Origin: Oxytricha trifallax
Taxonomy: Eukaryota; Ciliophora; Spirotrichea; Sporadotrichida; Oxytrichidae
NCBI GenBank assembly: GCA_000711775.1
Contig: ARYC01018574.1
Span: 17,266 to 81,265 of the forward strand
Direction of reading: 5' to 3'
DNA length: 64,000 bases
Shown here in pieces: positions 33,546 to 43,960 of the stretch. The notes under the pieces were generated by a model that ran no database searches, was not told where the DNA came from, and worked only from the letters and a program-made list of their open reading frames with translations. Within the stretch, counting starts at the first letter, position 1, and each line of letters opens with the position of its first letter. The position numbers and the translations under genes are program-made.

Positions 33546-36532
33546 TTTTGAAAATTTCGTTATTTTAAAAACCATTAATTAATTTAACTCTCATGTATTC
33601 TTCGATATCTTAAGAGATAAAGTTTCTGATTAAATAATAAAAATATTAATTTGTCTTTATTTTGAATTTCATTGTTTTTATTTTTAAGGATTTCGACATA
33701 AACCAGATAAGTTTAGTTTATAACGAAAATTTAAGAGTTTTATTTTTTTAAAAAATAAATTGTTTATTATTTTATTGTTTATAATTTTACTAATTTATCT
33801 AATTTTTCTGATTTATAGGGAAAATAAATATTTAGATAATTTCTTAAAATTGTATTTATGAGATAAAGCTAATATTTCTTTATTTATAATTTTTAAGTTA
33901 TCATTTTAACTAATTAGTTTCTAAAAATAAATAATAAATAATATATAGAAATCTGATAATTTTATTTCATACAAAACAGTCCAGTTATGTTTTATTTAAT
34001 TCGATATTTTTTATCTGAAACAGTCACATAAATATAAAAATCAATTAATTTTATAGTTGTATTGTTTAAGATTTTAAATTTTAAATAAATTTAGCGAGCA
34101 AGTTACATTGTCAATATATGTATCATACAATATTATAGAGAAAGGAAATTGAACAATTAGTTTATAAAACACTTAAGTTTATGATGATGACATACTTATT
34201 TATTCAAATCTCCCGAATAATATCTTGAAGGAATTTATAAAATATTAATATTTTGACTTTTCAACCTAAAACTTTCAAAAAACTATCTTTGCATGTAAGT
34301 GATATTATGATAATCATATTTTAATGGTAAATGGTGTCAAATTTTATAAAACAATTTTAATTTGTTAAAATATGATTTGATAGTATTTACTTTTCTATCT
34401 TTAGCAATTTAAATTATTTAGTTGAGTTAAATTGATAAGTAGGTCGAGATATTTATTCTTTAAAGAATCTCATCTGTCATCAATATAAAATATAAGGAGA
34501 ATAAATGTGATTCTTGATAAAAATATTTATTAAATTTAAAGAAGCAAATAAAAATTCAAATTAAGCTTTGTATTATACAAATCATAAGTCACATCAAAAG
34601 AATTTTTATTAAATTTTAAAGTATGATGAAATTATTTTTTCAATACATCTAGATAATAAATTGACAAGATATATTAATTAGTTCTATTAAAGTAGGCATT
34701 GATCATTATAAATGACATTAATTTTAATTTAATTGGATTAATGTCAAACCTTATTTATCATAAATTAGTTTTAAATTGATAATAAAGCTCCAAATCTTCA
34801 AATATAAATATTAATATTAATGATTTTACATATACTCAATCAATTTTAAAACAATAGTAAATATTATTATTTTAAACCTTGTATTTAATTAGAATATTTC
34901 CATATTTAATTTTCAAAATAGTTCAAAATAGAAATCTTAAAATCGCTTTAAAGTGCGAACTAAATTCTAACTTAAAATGGCTTAAATTATAAAAATATTA
35001 AAGATAGGAAGATTTTCACGAATTCAGCTGGAAAATTTGCTAAAGTAATGCTTTTTTATACTCTTAAAATAGACCTATTAAAAATCTGATAATATTTAAA
35101 TCTAAATTAGTTAAGATTATGGCTAGTATAAAAGTATGAGTGAGCGAAGACATCAAATACTTAACATTCTAGTTCACCTGTAAAAAAATAATATTAATAA
35201 ATTTGAAATTGTAAAATTTTAAGCAGTATTATAATAATTAGGTTTGAAACTTGTTTACTAAACTCATTTCTCAACTATTTCATTGTCGTCTTTATTCATA
35301 AATATTATGGCTATAAAGTTTCCAGTTCCAATTATTATTATAAATTATTATATCTTGCATAATTAACTTTATATTATTAATCTAAATCTTAATAGACATT
35401 AAATTCTTCTAGTAATTATTCTTATTATGAATTATATTGAGGATATTTAGGGATAAATCTTCAATTTATTCAAGATGCATTTATGAGCTTAATGTTATGG
35501 ATCGACATTTGGTTTATTATTTGTTTGGTATAATATTATTAAATCTTTTGTATTTATCCAACTACCTTATTTAAAATTCTTCATTTCCATCTTTAAAATT
35601 AGTAGATAACATTATAGCTTCTTTATTAATTATCATTGTAATGACAGTTATTACACTGTCAATGACTAAATTTCTGCATCTAAACATTAGAGTTTGTCTT
35701 CCGAATATATAATTCTTCTTCTTATGTATTCTGAATAATTAGTTTGATTGAGGCAAGGTTGATATCAATTCAGTTATTTCTATTCTTGCTTATCATACTT
35801 TCCTTACTTTAATTTTGAATAGCAGCTTATATTAGATTATAATATATTAATTATATTTAATATTTTTTACTTATTCTTCATTTTTACACTCTATTATTAT
35901 TTTATTACTACATTTTTCGATTGCTTTTTGCTCTTTTTAAGATCAGACTCATTATTCTTGCAATTAAATATATATATATATATTATCATGATTATGGAAT
36001 TATGAATATATAGTAAGAGATCATTTATAATTTTTATTTGCCTCATTAATAATATTCTCCATATATATTATGTTTTGTTTTTTTTATCATTTTTTTTAAA
36101 TGCAGTTGGAATTATCAGATTTGTTACAAAGTGTTATTTTCTGCATTATCTCTTTTAATTTCTTCATTATAATTATAATCACTTTTTCTTGATTCTTTAT
36201 TTATATATATGTTATAAATCGTATTTTAAAATACATCAATATATTATTAAAATTATTATAATCAATCTCGCTAACAATAATATATTCTTAAATATAACCT
36301 TGTATCATTATTCCTCATTTTGATGATATCTCAAATAGACTTCTCATTTTTGATGTATGAATGTTTCACTTAGCTGTCCAATGCATTATGAATACTTTTA
36401 AGATTTCATTGCTCCCATTTCTCTTAACCGAAGTGACTGATTGAAGGTGAATGTCATGTTGTTGAACTATTTATTATTTATAATAAGAAATATATAATAA
36501 AAAATTAACTGTCATAAAAACCAAAAGATATA
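33546..36532. other. AT-rich spacer, nothing recognised
   Basis: About 3 kb of very AT-rich sequence with frequent TGA in all frames and no repeat boundary that I can define. It is typical of germline-limited DNA that is eliminated during macronuclear development. The left end of element G must lie near its right edge, but no C4A4 terminus is present. Confidence 0.5.
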
Positions 36533-37561
36533 ATGAAATCAAAATTAAGTTTAAAAAGCAAGGTGGCAAGATATGCTTATTTGAATCGGTATGGGACCTT
36601 TAAACCAACTCAAAATCCAAGACTGCTATTGACACTTTCCCAAATTTCAAAGATTTTAAAAGTCCCAGTATAATTTGTCAGAGAGTCATGTTCAAACTAT
36701 TATAAACCACGCCATAGTGTTACACATACTTAAAGCTAGAATAGAAAGAAAATAACTTAAGAGTAAATAGATTACTTAATGAGTGAAGAAACTCTTAGTG
36801 GTTGGAAGGGCTACTCACTTCACACTAGAACTATGCCTTTCCATAGACTCTACCCTGATTCTACTATAACAGTCTCTTAGCTATAGTGCTTTTATAAGAA
36901 ATTCAAAATAAAATACAAAGTAATGAGAACGACATTAAAACTTAGCAACTATTGATTAAAATGTGTTAAGAAACAAAGACTAGAGAGATTCAATAAACTC
37001 TTGGAATTAGTTGATGATAGCAAAAAGATAATATATGTGGATGAGATTATCTTTAAACCATACTAAGTTTAGCAGCATACATGGGCAAGTTTAGGGAGAA
37101 ATTATAAAAAGAAGGTTTATAATTAAAAGCTATGGCAGCTACTGTAGCCGTAAGCATGGAGTCAGGACTTGAAGTCTATCAATTTAAAGTAGAATAAATT
37201 AATATGAAAGACATTAAAACTTTGATTGAGTATCTGTGTTTGAAGAATAAACACGAAAATGTAGTAATATTCTGGAATAACTTGAGAGCACACCATAGCA
37301 AGATGGTACAGGAACAGATTAAAGGATAAAACTGGGAATGTGTTTATAATGCCCCATTCTCCAGAATTTTATTGCATAGAGGAAGTCTTTTTATTAGTAA
37401 AAAAGAATATATGCAAAAAATATTTCAAAGTGATTTTCAAGTGAATGGGGAAGAGCACTTATAAATTATAAAAGACAGTATACAAAGATAAAAGTAGACA
37501 AAGTAAGATTTATAATAACACGGCATTCAGACAAAATGAAATACTATATAAAGCTTAATGA
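36533..37561 (+). pseudogene. Element G DDE transposase (TBE-related)
   Basis: ATG 36533 opens a 190-codon frame (MKSKLSLKSKVARYAYLNRY ... VTVSQLQCFYKKF-type region), after which the frame shifts. The first Asp is in IIYVDEIIFKPY (about 37035). The second catalytic position reads IFWNNLRAHHSK (about 37270), with Asn where TBE has Asp. The Glu region PEFYCIEEVF (about 37365) is in another frame. Homology to TBE is clear in motif order and spacing. Asn at the second acidic position would abolish two-metal catalysis. Confidence 0.75.
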
Positions 37562-37569
37562 ATAAATAG

Positions 37570-38328
37570 ACATCCAATATGGAAATACTGGTCATGACTC
37601 CAGAATTCCTCCATAAATTCATCTTCTAGTCCCTACATGTTCGATGATAAATTGAACCATGACTGTGTCAGTGGAGGCTTTGTTAGGATGTCTCTTCGCT
37701 TCAATCTTGTCCTTGAATTAGTGAAAGTCAACAGAAACTTTGTAATGCTCTCTCTTTTTCTTTCTAATTCGAGGTTTAGACTTCTGCTTGAGCATGGAGA
37801 GAGCCTTCCCTTTAGATTCTAAAATTAAATATATATTATTAATATAAGCTTACTAGAAAAAAATGACTCCCCTGATAATTCTTTGTATAAATCTTCATTG
37901 ATGTAAATCTTTTCTTTTTCTTAAGTGTCATCAATATTCCTTTTTCGATTTGCATATTTTAAAAGTAATGAGACATATCCTGTCCATAAGTGCCTAACAC
38001 ACCATAGAAGTACTTTCTGTCTGGGAGTGTTGTATAATCAGGATAATAGTTCATGAACCTTATTATTTCCTGATCATTCTTAATCTGGTCAAAAACATTC
38101 TTGACAGATAGCTCTTCGTTATAAGGCACGTTAATCTGAATTACCTCTCCTGAATTTAATAGCTACTTTTCACCTGAAAGGAAGTCTTTGATAAATCTCA
38201 TAGTGATATTTTCTTCACTTGGCAAAAAATACCCCTCTTAGATTTATATTTAAATGATCTTATTGTTGAATTGAGAAAGTTTACCCAATCACTTTTAAAA
38301 CGAAATTTATTTTGGAACTCTCTTGCGT
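37570..38328 (-). CDS. Element G 22-kDa-like protein, two introns
   Basis: Homologous to the TBE 22-kDa protein: MTQESSKINFVLK, then GYFLPSEENITMRFIKDFL, VIQINVPYNEELSVKNVFDQ, PDRKYFYGVLGTYGQDM, and a basic C-terminus (KGKALSMLKQKSKPRIRKKK). Two GT...AG intervals sit where the TBE introns sit: GTAAACTTTC...AAATCTAAG before GYFLP, and GTAAGCTTAT...AATTTTAG before KSKGKALS. The stop after splicing is near 37630, and the limits are approximate. A TAA-rich middle section needs Gln recoding. Possible breaks after DMSHYF (about 37975) are not resolved. Confidence 0.65.
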
Positions 38329-39673
38329 CATGGGCTTAGATAGACTATCTTTCCATATTTTAAAAATATTTAAATTATTTTTAAAAATATAAATCAGAAA
38401 CTTTATATAATTTTGATCTATTAATTATATTTATGAAATAAAATTTTTTATTAAGTATGGAATTCTATATAATTAAAAGCTTTCTTAACTGATCATAAAA
38501 TATAAATAAATTTTGTAATAAGAAATGTTTTTTACTCTATTAAAAAACTTTTTAGATAAGTTTAACTTTAATAATATTTTTAATTAAAATATAATAAAAA
38601 TAATATGTCATAGTTGCAATGTGCTTGGCAATATGTAATAATAAACAAACTCTTTTTATATGTTTATAATATAATTATAACACTTGCAACTGATATTTGC
38701 TTAGATAATTATACATAAAATATTTAGAAAATAAGAATAATTTATTTATTGCTATGATGCTCTTCAAGGCCATCTTTAGATAATCTATTTATATATTTTT
38801 TAAATAATTTAATTATTTGTAACTGGTTTCTATAGTAATCTCTAAACATTAATGAATAATATAATAATTATTTTTTAAAAAGAAGGAAGTCAATTTATAT
38901 ATGGGTGAAAAGTCTTCCTATTTTGTTTTCAAACTATTTATAAAGTATTCCTAGCTCAAGATTAGAATTATAGCTCAAACTAGTTAGAATTATTCATTAA
39001 ATAATTAGTTTAATATTATAAAAGAATGAATATTTCTTATAAAACTTATAAAGTATTAAATAATACCAATACAACCTATTTATCTCACCATGCTATTTAT
39101 AGCTCGTGAAATAAATTTTTAATTATAAAACTAATTACAATGTTAAAGCACTCATTGCTATTATTTATTATTTTTAATTAAATAATTTTTTTAGTATATA
39201 CTATAAATTTTAGAATAAACAGAAAGTAGTTCTTGGATAAACCAAAAACCCTTTCATATAGTTCAGTCCTAAGTTTTTACTCATAAAATCGGCTTCCTAA
39301 GAAATTAATCAATTTAAATATTGAAGATTATAAAAAAATCATTTAGCTTAATTAAAAGTCAAATTAAAACAAACTACAATAAGTAAAGTATATGCCAAAG
39401 AAAATATAAGCACAAATAATAGATTTAACAAGCAGATTTGTTTGTAAATAATGCCACTCAGAAACCCGTCATGCTAGTCTAAATGCACTTGAGGTTCACA
39501 TCACCCGGTATCATAGGGATTTACTCAAAGCCAATAAGTAGAGTGACATGCTTCTAAAGAGGACTTGCAAATATTGTGATCACAAAGGACAGGGTGTATT
39601 ACTGCAGAAGGTATGGGGCCAATTGCAACACCAGCATCAATAAACAAAAGTAATTGAGAAGTACAAAGAAGAT

Positions 39674-40350
39674 AAAAAAAACACGAATATTAAATTAGAA
39701 AGTTAATTGCTAGGTGGTACCAACCACTTAGGACTTTCTGATAGAGCTTTCTACTACACTAAGGCCTACCGAGGGCAGGTAGGGGGTTGCTGGGCGCAAC
39801 GCATGAGGGACCAGTCGGCGGGGTTCAATCTGTCAGCGTAAACTCCCGAGTGAGCTGGATCCTAAGATTTCCCTGCATAAGATGAGTTACTGGCTTGAGT
39901 CCAGTTTCCTAGGTAATAGGGAGCAGGAAAAAGGTACACTCTGCCTTCAAAAATGAGAAGACGAAAACCATTAAAGCCAACGATAAGGATTTTTCTCCCA
40001 CACCGGGTTAGGGAGCTGAAGCTACCACGAAAGGATAGGGATTATGTTTCCCAGCAGCGGTGGGACCGGTAAGCGTTTTTCTCCATCTTCTGTCACTCTG
40101 GTAGGATCCTACGAGCTCTGTCCTCCATGGTGAAAACCCGGTTGACATCTTGATTTAAGGTGAGGACTAGGTGATAGCAAGAATGATTTTTTCGGAGTTT
40201 TCTACTTCACGACTGCCACGTCACGAAATTTGCCACGTCAACTCATTCAGATACGTCTACGTCACGACTAAGATTGATGGTTTGATTTTAGTATTAAACA
40301 GTGATATGTTAAATTTATTTGATTTTAATCATTAAACACAAAAAAAACAC
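39674..40350 (+). mobile_element. SINE-like retroposon, longer copy 2
   Basis: The body (39685-40339) is flanked by an exact 11-nt direct repeat AAAAAAAACAC (39674-39684 and 40340-40350). It matches copy 1 (3679-4184) over about 500 bp in opposite orientation and extends about 100-150 bp further 5'. The 5' part holds sequences resembling internal RNA polymerase III promoter boxes of a tRNA gene: TACCGAGGGCAGG (39767-39779, A-box-like) and GGTTCAATCTG (39822-39832, B-box-like), about 55 nt apart. This suggests a tRNA-derived SINE. It inserted into the methyltransferase gene of element G; removing it with one repeat copy restores the frame. Confidence 0.75.
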
Positions 40351-40853
40351 TAATCATTCATAGATGGACTAGCCCAAGTATTGATAGATGTTTATAAGGG
40401 ATACTGACTCATACCAATACAGCAAAAATTAAAGGAACTAACCTAAAAAGCCCTTTGAGATCCAGTTGTTTAGGATAAAGATGTTCTAGACATTCTAAAA
40501 TGGCAAGAATAGCATAGGATGCCTAAAAAAAGCATGGCAAGCATTTCGAAGTTGTTATTATGGATCCTCAATGGAAAATTCAACAAAAGGTTATAAACTA
40601 AACACTCTCTGATGAAGAGATTCTAAACTTATCTATAGGTTTAGTGCAATAAAGAGGAATCCTCATACTATGGATAGTCAATTAATAGAAAGAACTAACA
40701 AGGGAATTTCTTAAAAGAATGGATATGACGAAGTAGAATAAGGAGAGTGGATAAAGATAACAAAAAACATGAAGTTGCAAAAGGGCTCTGGGAAGTACAC
40801 TGCTCACAATAATGTTACATTTCTTGTTGGGAAGAAGGGAAATGTCTCTGATA

Positions 40854-41830
40854 AGGTAAAATCATCAGAATTTGAATCAATTTAAATCTATAAAATACAA
40901 AACAGAAATATATAATAAGCATTACTTTTAATAATTAAAATATACTTTTAAGAAATAATCTGGTTTTACAGCTTCTTATCTCTCCGACTCCGCGCATTTA
41001 ACAATACAATTCGTTGTTTGGTCCATTGTATGTGTTGAAATATGTGCTCTTACTCTTGAAGGAGTCGACAGTATATATAGCAAAACGATTTTCGTACATT
41101 CCGGTAGTAGCAGTTCCATCTCTCGTGCATTAATGTTGAATTATCGCATTTAGTTTGTGTAGCACGGAGTCTAACAGTATACTGTTCAGCATCTCATCAA
41201 ACTGTAAAAAATAGAATCTTAATTCTATATATGCACTTTTGCATATAATTTGTTGGTGCGGTTCAATATTCTACTCACTATATCTCAAATATTTCCTTAT
41301 TTGCTAAAGTGTTTTTGCATTAGCAAAAACTTATTTCTTTTAAGAGAATTCAATTTAGACGAAAGTGATTTAATTTTAGCAAATAAGGTAAATATTTGAG
41401 ATATAGTGAGTAGAATATTGAACCGCACCAACAAATTATATGCAAAAGTGCATATATAGAATTAAGATTCTATTTTTTACAGTTTGATGAGATGCTGAAC
41501 AGTATACTGCTAGACTCCGCGCTACACAAACTAAATGCGATAATTCAACACTAATGCACGAGAGATGGAACTGCTACTACGGGAATATACGAAAATCGTT
41601 TTGCTATATATACTGTCGACTCCTTCAACAGTAAGAGCACATATTTCAACACATACAATGGACCAAACAACGAATAGTATTGTTAAATGCGCGGAGTCGG
41701 AGAGATAAGAAGCTGTAAAACCAGATTATTTCTTAAAAGTATATTTTAATTATTAAAAGTAAAGCTTATTATATATTTCTGTTTTGCATTTTTTAGATTT
41801 AAATTGATTCAAATTCTGATGATTTTACCT
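40854..41830. repeat. Foldback element with TA target duplication
   Basis: A 977-bp nearly perfect palindrome. The left end AGGTAAAATCATCAG is matched by CTGATGATTTTACCT at the right, with arms of about 450 bp and a short unpaired centre around 41300-41375. TA flanks both ends (40852-40853 and 41831-41832), as expected for Tc1/mariner-type insertion. It interrupts the MT-A70 coding sequence exactly between GNVSD and the LKYHVTDNVIF continuation. No ORF of its own was recognised. Confidence 0.85.
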
Positions 41831-42025
41831 TATGTTAAAATATCATGTCACCGACAATGTAATTTTTTCTAAAGTGGGAAAACACTCAGATAAACCTGAA
41901 TAAATTTACGATTTTGTTCAATCAATTGCTCCAGATAGATTTAATTTAGAGATATTTGCTAGGCCCACAATATAAGACCTAATTATACATCGTTTGGGAA
42001 CTATCTCGCACCTCTATAGACTTGA

Positions 42026-42850
42026 AATTATTATATGAGTTACATAAGTAATTAATGATAAAAGCTATTTTTAAAAAATTAAATATTTATAATTATAATT
42101 AATGATTCGGTCATTCATGATACTATCAAGTGCCAATGATCAATCAAATGACTATTTATTTGCTGTTTATCTTTAAATTAAACAATCGAAAAATACTTCC
42201 TTGATTTATTTAACTGAGAAAAAAATATCTGAAATTTTTTGAATAAAATAAATTATTAATTAAGGTTTTAACTAGTTTTTTGGCTACTTCTGCAAACTAA
42301 TCTGAAATCATTCATATAAGTAGGGAGTTACCATACAATTACATAGGTAATAACATCTAAATGAATTGGCAGTTCCTTTTTTGAACAATTTAGTTTGTCA
42401 TGTTATATGATTGATATTATAGTTATGTTCTGGACACATTTATATTTTGATTTAAATTAAATCTTATTAATATACATTAATAAAAATAATAAATTTTTGT
42501 TATTTCAAAAAAATAGTTATAGTTACAAACTATTTTTATATGTTTAGATAAAAAATTAAAATAACAAATGTTTGCTTAGATAGTATATTTTAAGCTGTCT
42601 TTAAATATTTAGACATTTATGAATAATAAGCATTAGTATATCCACATATGTGGGTGATTTATTTCTGACATTTTAGAAGTTTCTTTAAATTTTTGATCAG
42701 TTTATGTGTGTTATATCTTTATATTTGTAAGCAAAGGCTTACTTTCGAAAGGTAAATTTTAATTATTCATATTTTGCATAATAAAAAGATTATATTTTTA
42801 TCATCAAATGAGGAAAAATATTTCCTGTATATATTTGAGATTTTTATCAG
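42026..42850. other. AT-rich spacer
   Basis: No gene or repeat boundary is recognised. The right terminus of element G should fall here, but no TBE-type end is visible. A weak minus-strand open stretch starts near the right edge. Confidence 0.4.
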
Positions 42851-43152
42851 AAAATTTCAGCTTTTTTGTCAGTCGGCAGTAACTTTAGGTAAATTTAAAA
42901 ATGAAATTTGCAATAATGAGAATAAAGCTGCTTTATCTTTTTTCTTTCACTCAGATGTTGGCATTTTGTTTTCCTCATTAAGTACCTCTTCTGCTTTATT
43001 GATATTATTTTCTCTGATTAGTTTATTTATTGGTTGGTAGTATCCATGTGTCTGGAGCTTACTTATTCTTTTGTTTGACCATGCCATGTTTGTAATTATT
43101 TCAATCTATTCGTGTTTATTCATGTCAACTATTCTGTTCTCTCTTACTCTTT

Positions 43153-43960
43153 TCAAGAACCTGTTTGGGTCCCTCCCATGTTTGTAAAAATACATGTCCT
43201 CAAGTGGCTAGCATCTAAAAAACGTTATGAAGATTTTATTTGTGTTACATTCCGTAGTTCGGGATTGTCCTACCTCTGCAGATTGCCATCATGGTATCCT
43301 TTTCCTTGACATCTTTGGTTAGAAACCCTTTTTCGTAATATGCTCTCATGCTTTTTTTACACCTCTCTCACCTTCTTAGGCTTAAGGAATTGATAAATCT
43401 TTATGTTTATCTTGTTGATATTTTTCAAAAACCAGTTCTCTAAAAATCTCACTGGTTTTGTCTCTTGACTTCCGTTACTATTCTTAGAATCTTATTGAGA
43501 CATCTCCCGACGTTTTAACGCTATTCTTTTATGTAGGAGTTCCATTTTTTAAAAATCCTTAATCTTAAAAACTTTGCCGCATCCAGAGGACTGTACTTTT
43601 AGATAATTAATGATATGATTTATGCTGTTTTTATGGTGCCCCTCACTTTAGGGTTACACAAGCTTATTAGTCTTTGATAAACTTCTGTCTTTCTCTTCAC
43701 GCCATTCCTTGTATTTTTCAGAAGTTCATGTTTGTTTAGGCAAATCCAAAATACTATTCTGCTGCACATTGTTTATTCCTTCAATTTAGAATACTCTTTC
43801 TAGTTTTATTGCATCACTTGGTACGACTAATTTTTTCGTGTTTAATCTCGAATTGTGGGTCTTTTTAATTTTCTTAAAGCAGTTTATTACCCTTTTAAAC
43901 TATTTAAAAAGACTGCTTGTTTATGGTACTCCCCAATTTTAACTTATTATTTTTACATAT
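43153..43960 (-). pseudogene. Lys/Gln-rich coding island, unrecognised
   Basis: In ciliate code the minus strand is open for 191 codons from 43725 to TGA 43153-43155. The same frame is open upstream to about 43960, apart from one TGA at 43726-43728. Segments: KKLVVPSDAIKLERVFQIEG, TSEKYKEWREEKDRSLSK, KMELLHKRIALKRREMSQ, NINKIKIYQFLKPKKVRE-like and SHLRTCIFTNMGG. A weaker continuation runs to about 42860. The length of open frame in this AT-rich context indicates a real gene, perhaps germline-limited, with one in-frame stop. The plus-strand standard ORFs at 42774-43309 are its antisense. Confidence 0.5.

Larger units (their letters stand above)
36533..42025 (+). mobile_element. TBE-like element G carrying an MT-A70 methyltransferase gene
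   Basis: Gene order equals that of TBE: transposase (plus), 22-kDa-like gene (minus), zinc-finger gene (plus). The third gene ends in an MT-A70 domain instead of a kinase. No telomere-like termini or ANT duplication can be found, so the boundaries given are the outer coding limits. The element is old: the transposase has a catalytic substitution and frame breaks, and the third gene is interrupted by a SINE-like repeat and a foldback element. Removing both insertions restores a recognisable protein. Confidence 0.75.
39392..42025 (+). pseudogene. Element G zinc-finger/MT-A70 methyltransferase, split by two insertions
   Basis: ATG 39392 (MPKKIQAQIIDLTSRFVCKQC). Two Cys/His finger-like segments (CKQCHSETRHA...HITRYH; CKYCDHKGQG) lead to a SINE insertion at 39674-40350. 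The MT-A70 part follows: VVIMDPQWKIQQ (DPxW at 40563-40574), TLSDEEILNLSIGLVQQRG, ILILWIVNQQKELTREFL, NNVTFLVGKKGNVSD, then a foldback insertion, then KPEQIYDFVQSIAPDRFNLE, IFAR and, after a 1-nt shift near 41962, AHNIRPNYTSFGNYLAPLQT and TGA at 42023-42025. MT-A70 enzymes methylate adenine N6 in RNA or DNA. The catalytic DPPW is DPQW here, so activity is uncertain. Confidence 0.8.

Noticed and set aside
35960-35990. TA dinucleotide run as a regulatory site or origin
   Set aside because: It is a short simple repeat in AT-rich DNA with no supporting context.
42774-43309. Plus-strand ORFs rich in Phe/Ser/Leu
   Set aside because: They are the antisense of the long Gln-recoded minus-strand frame.
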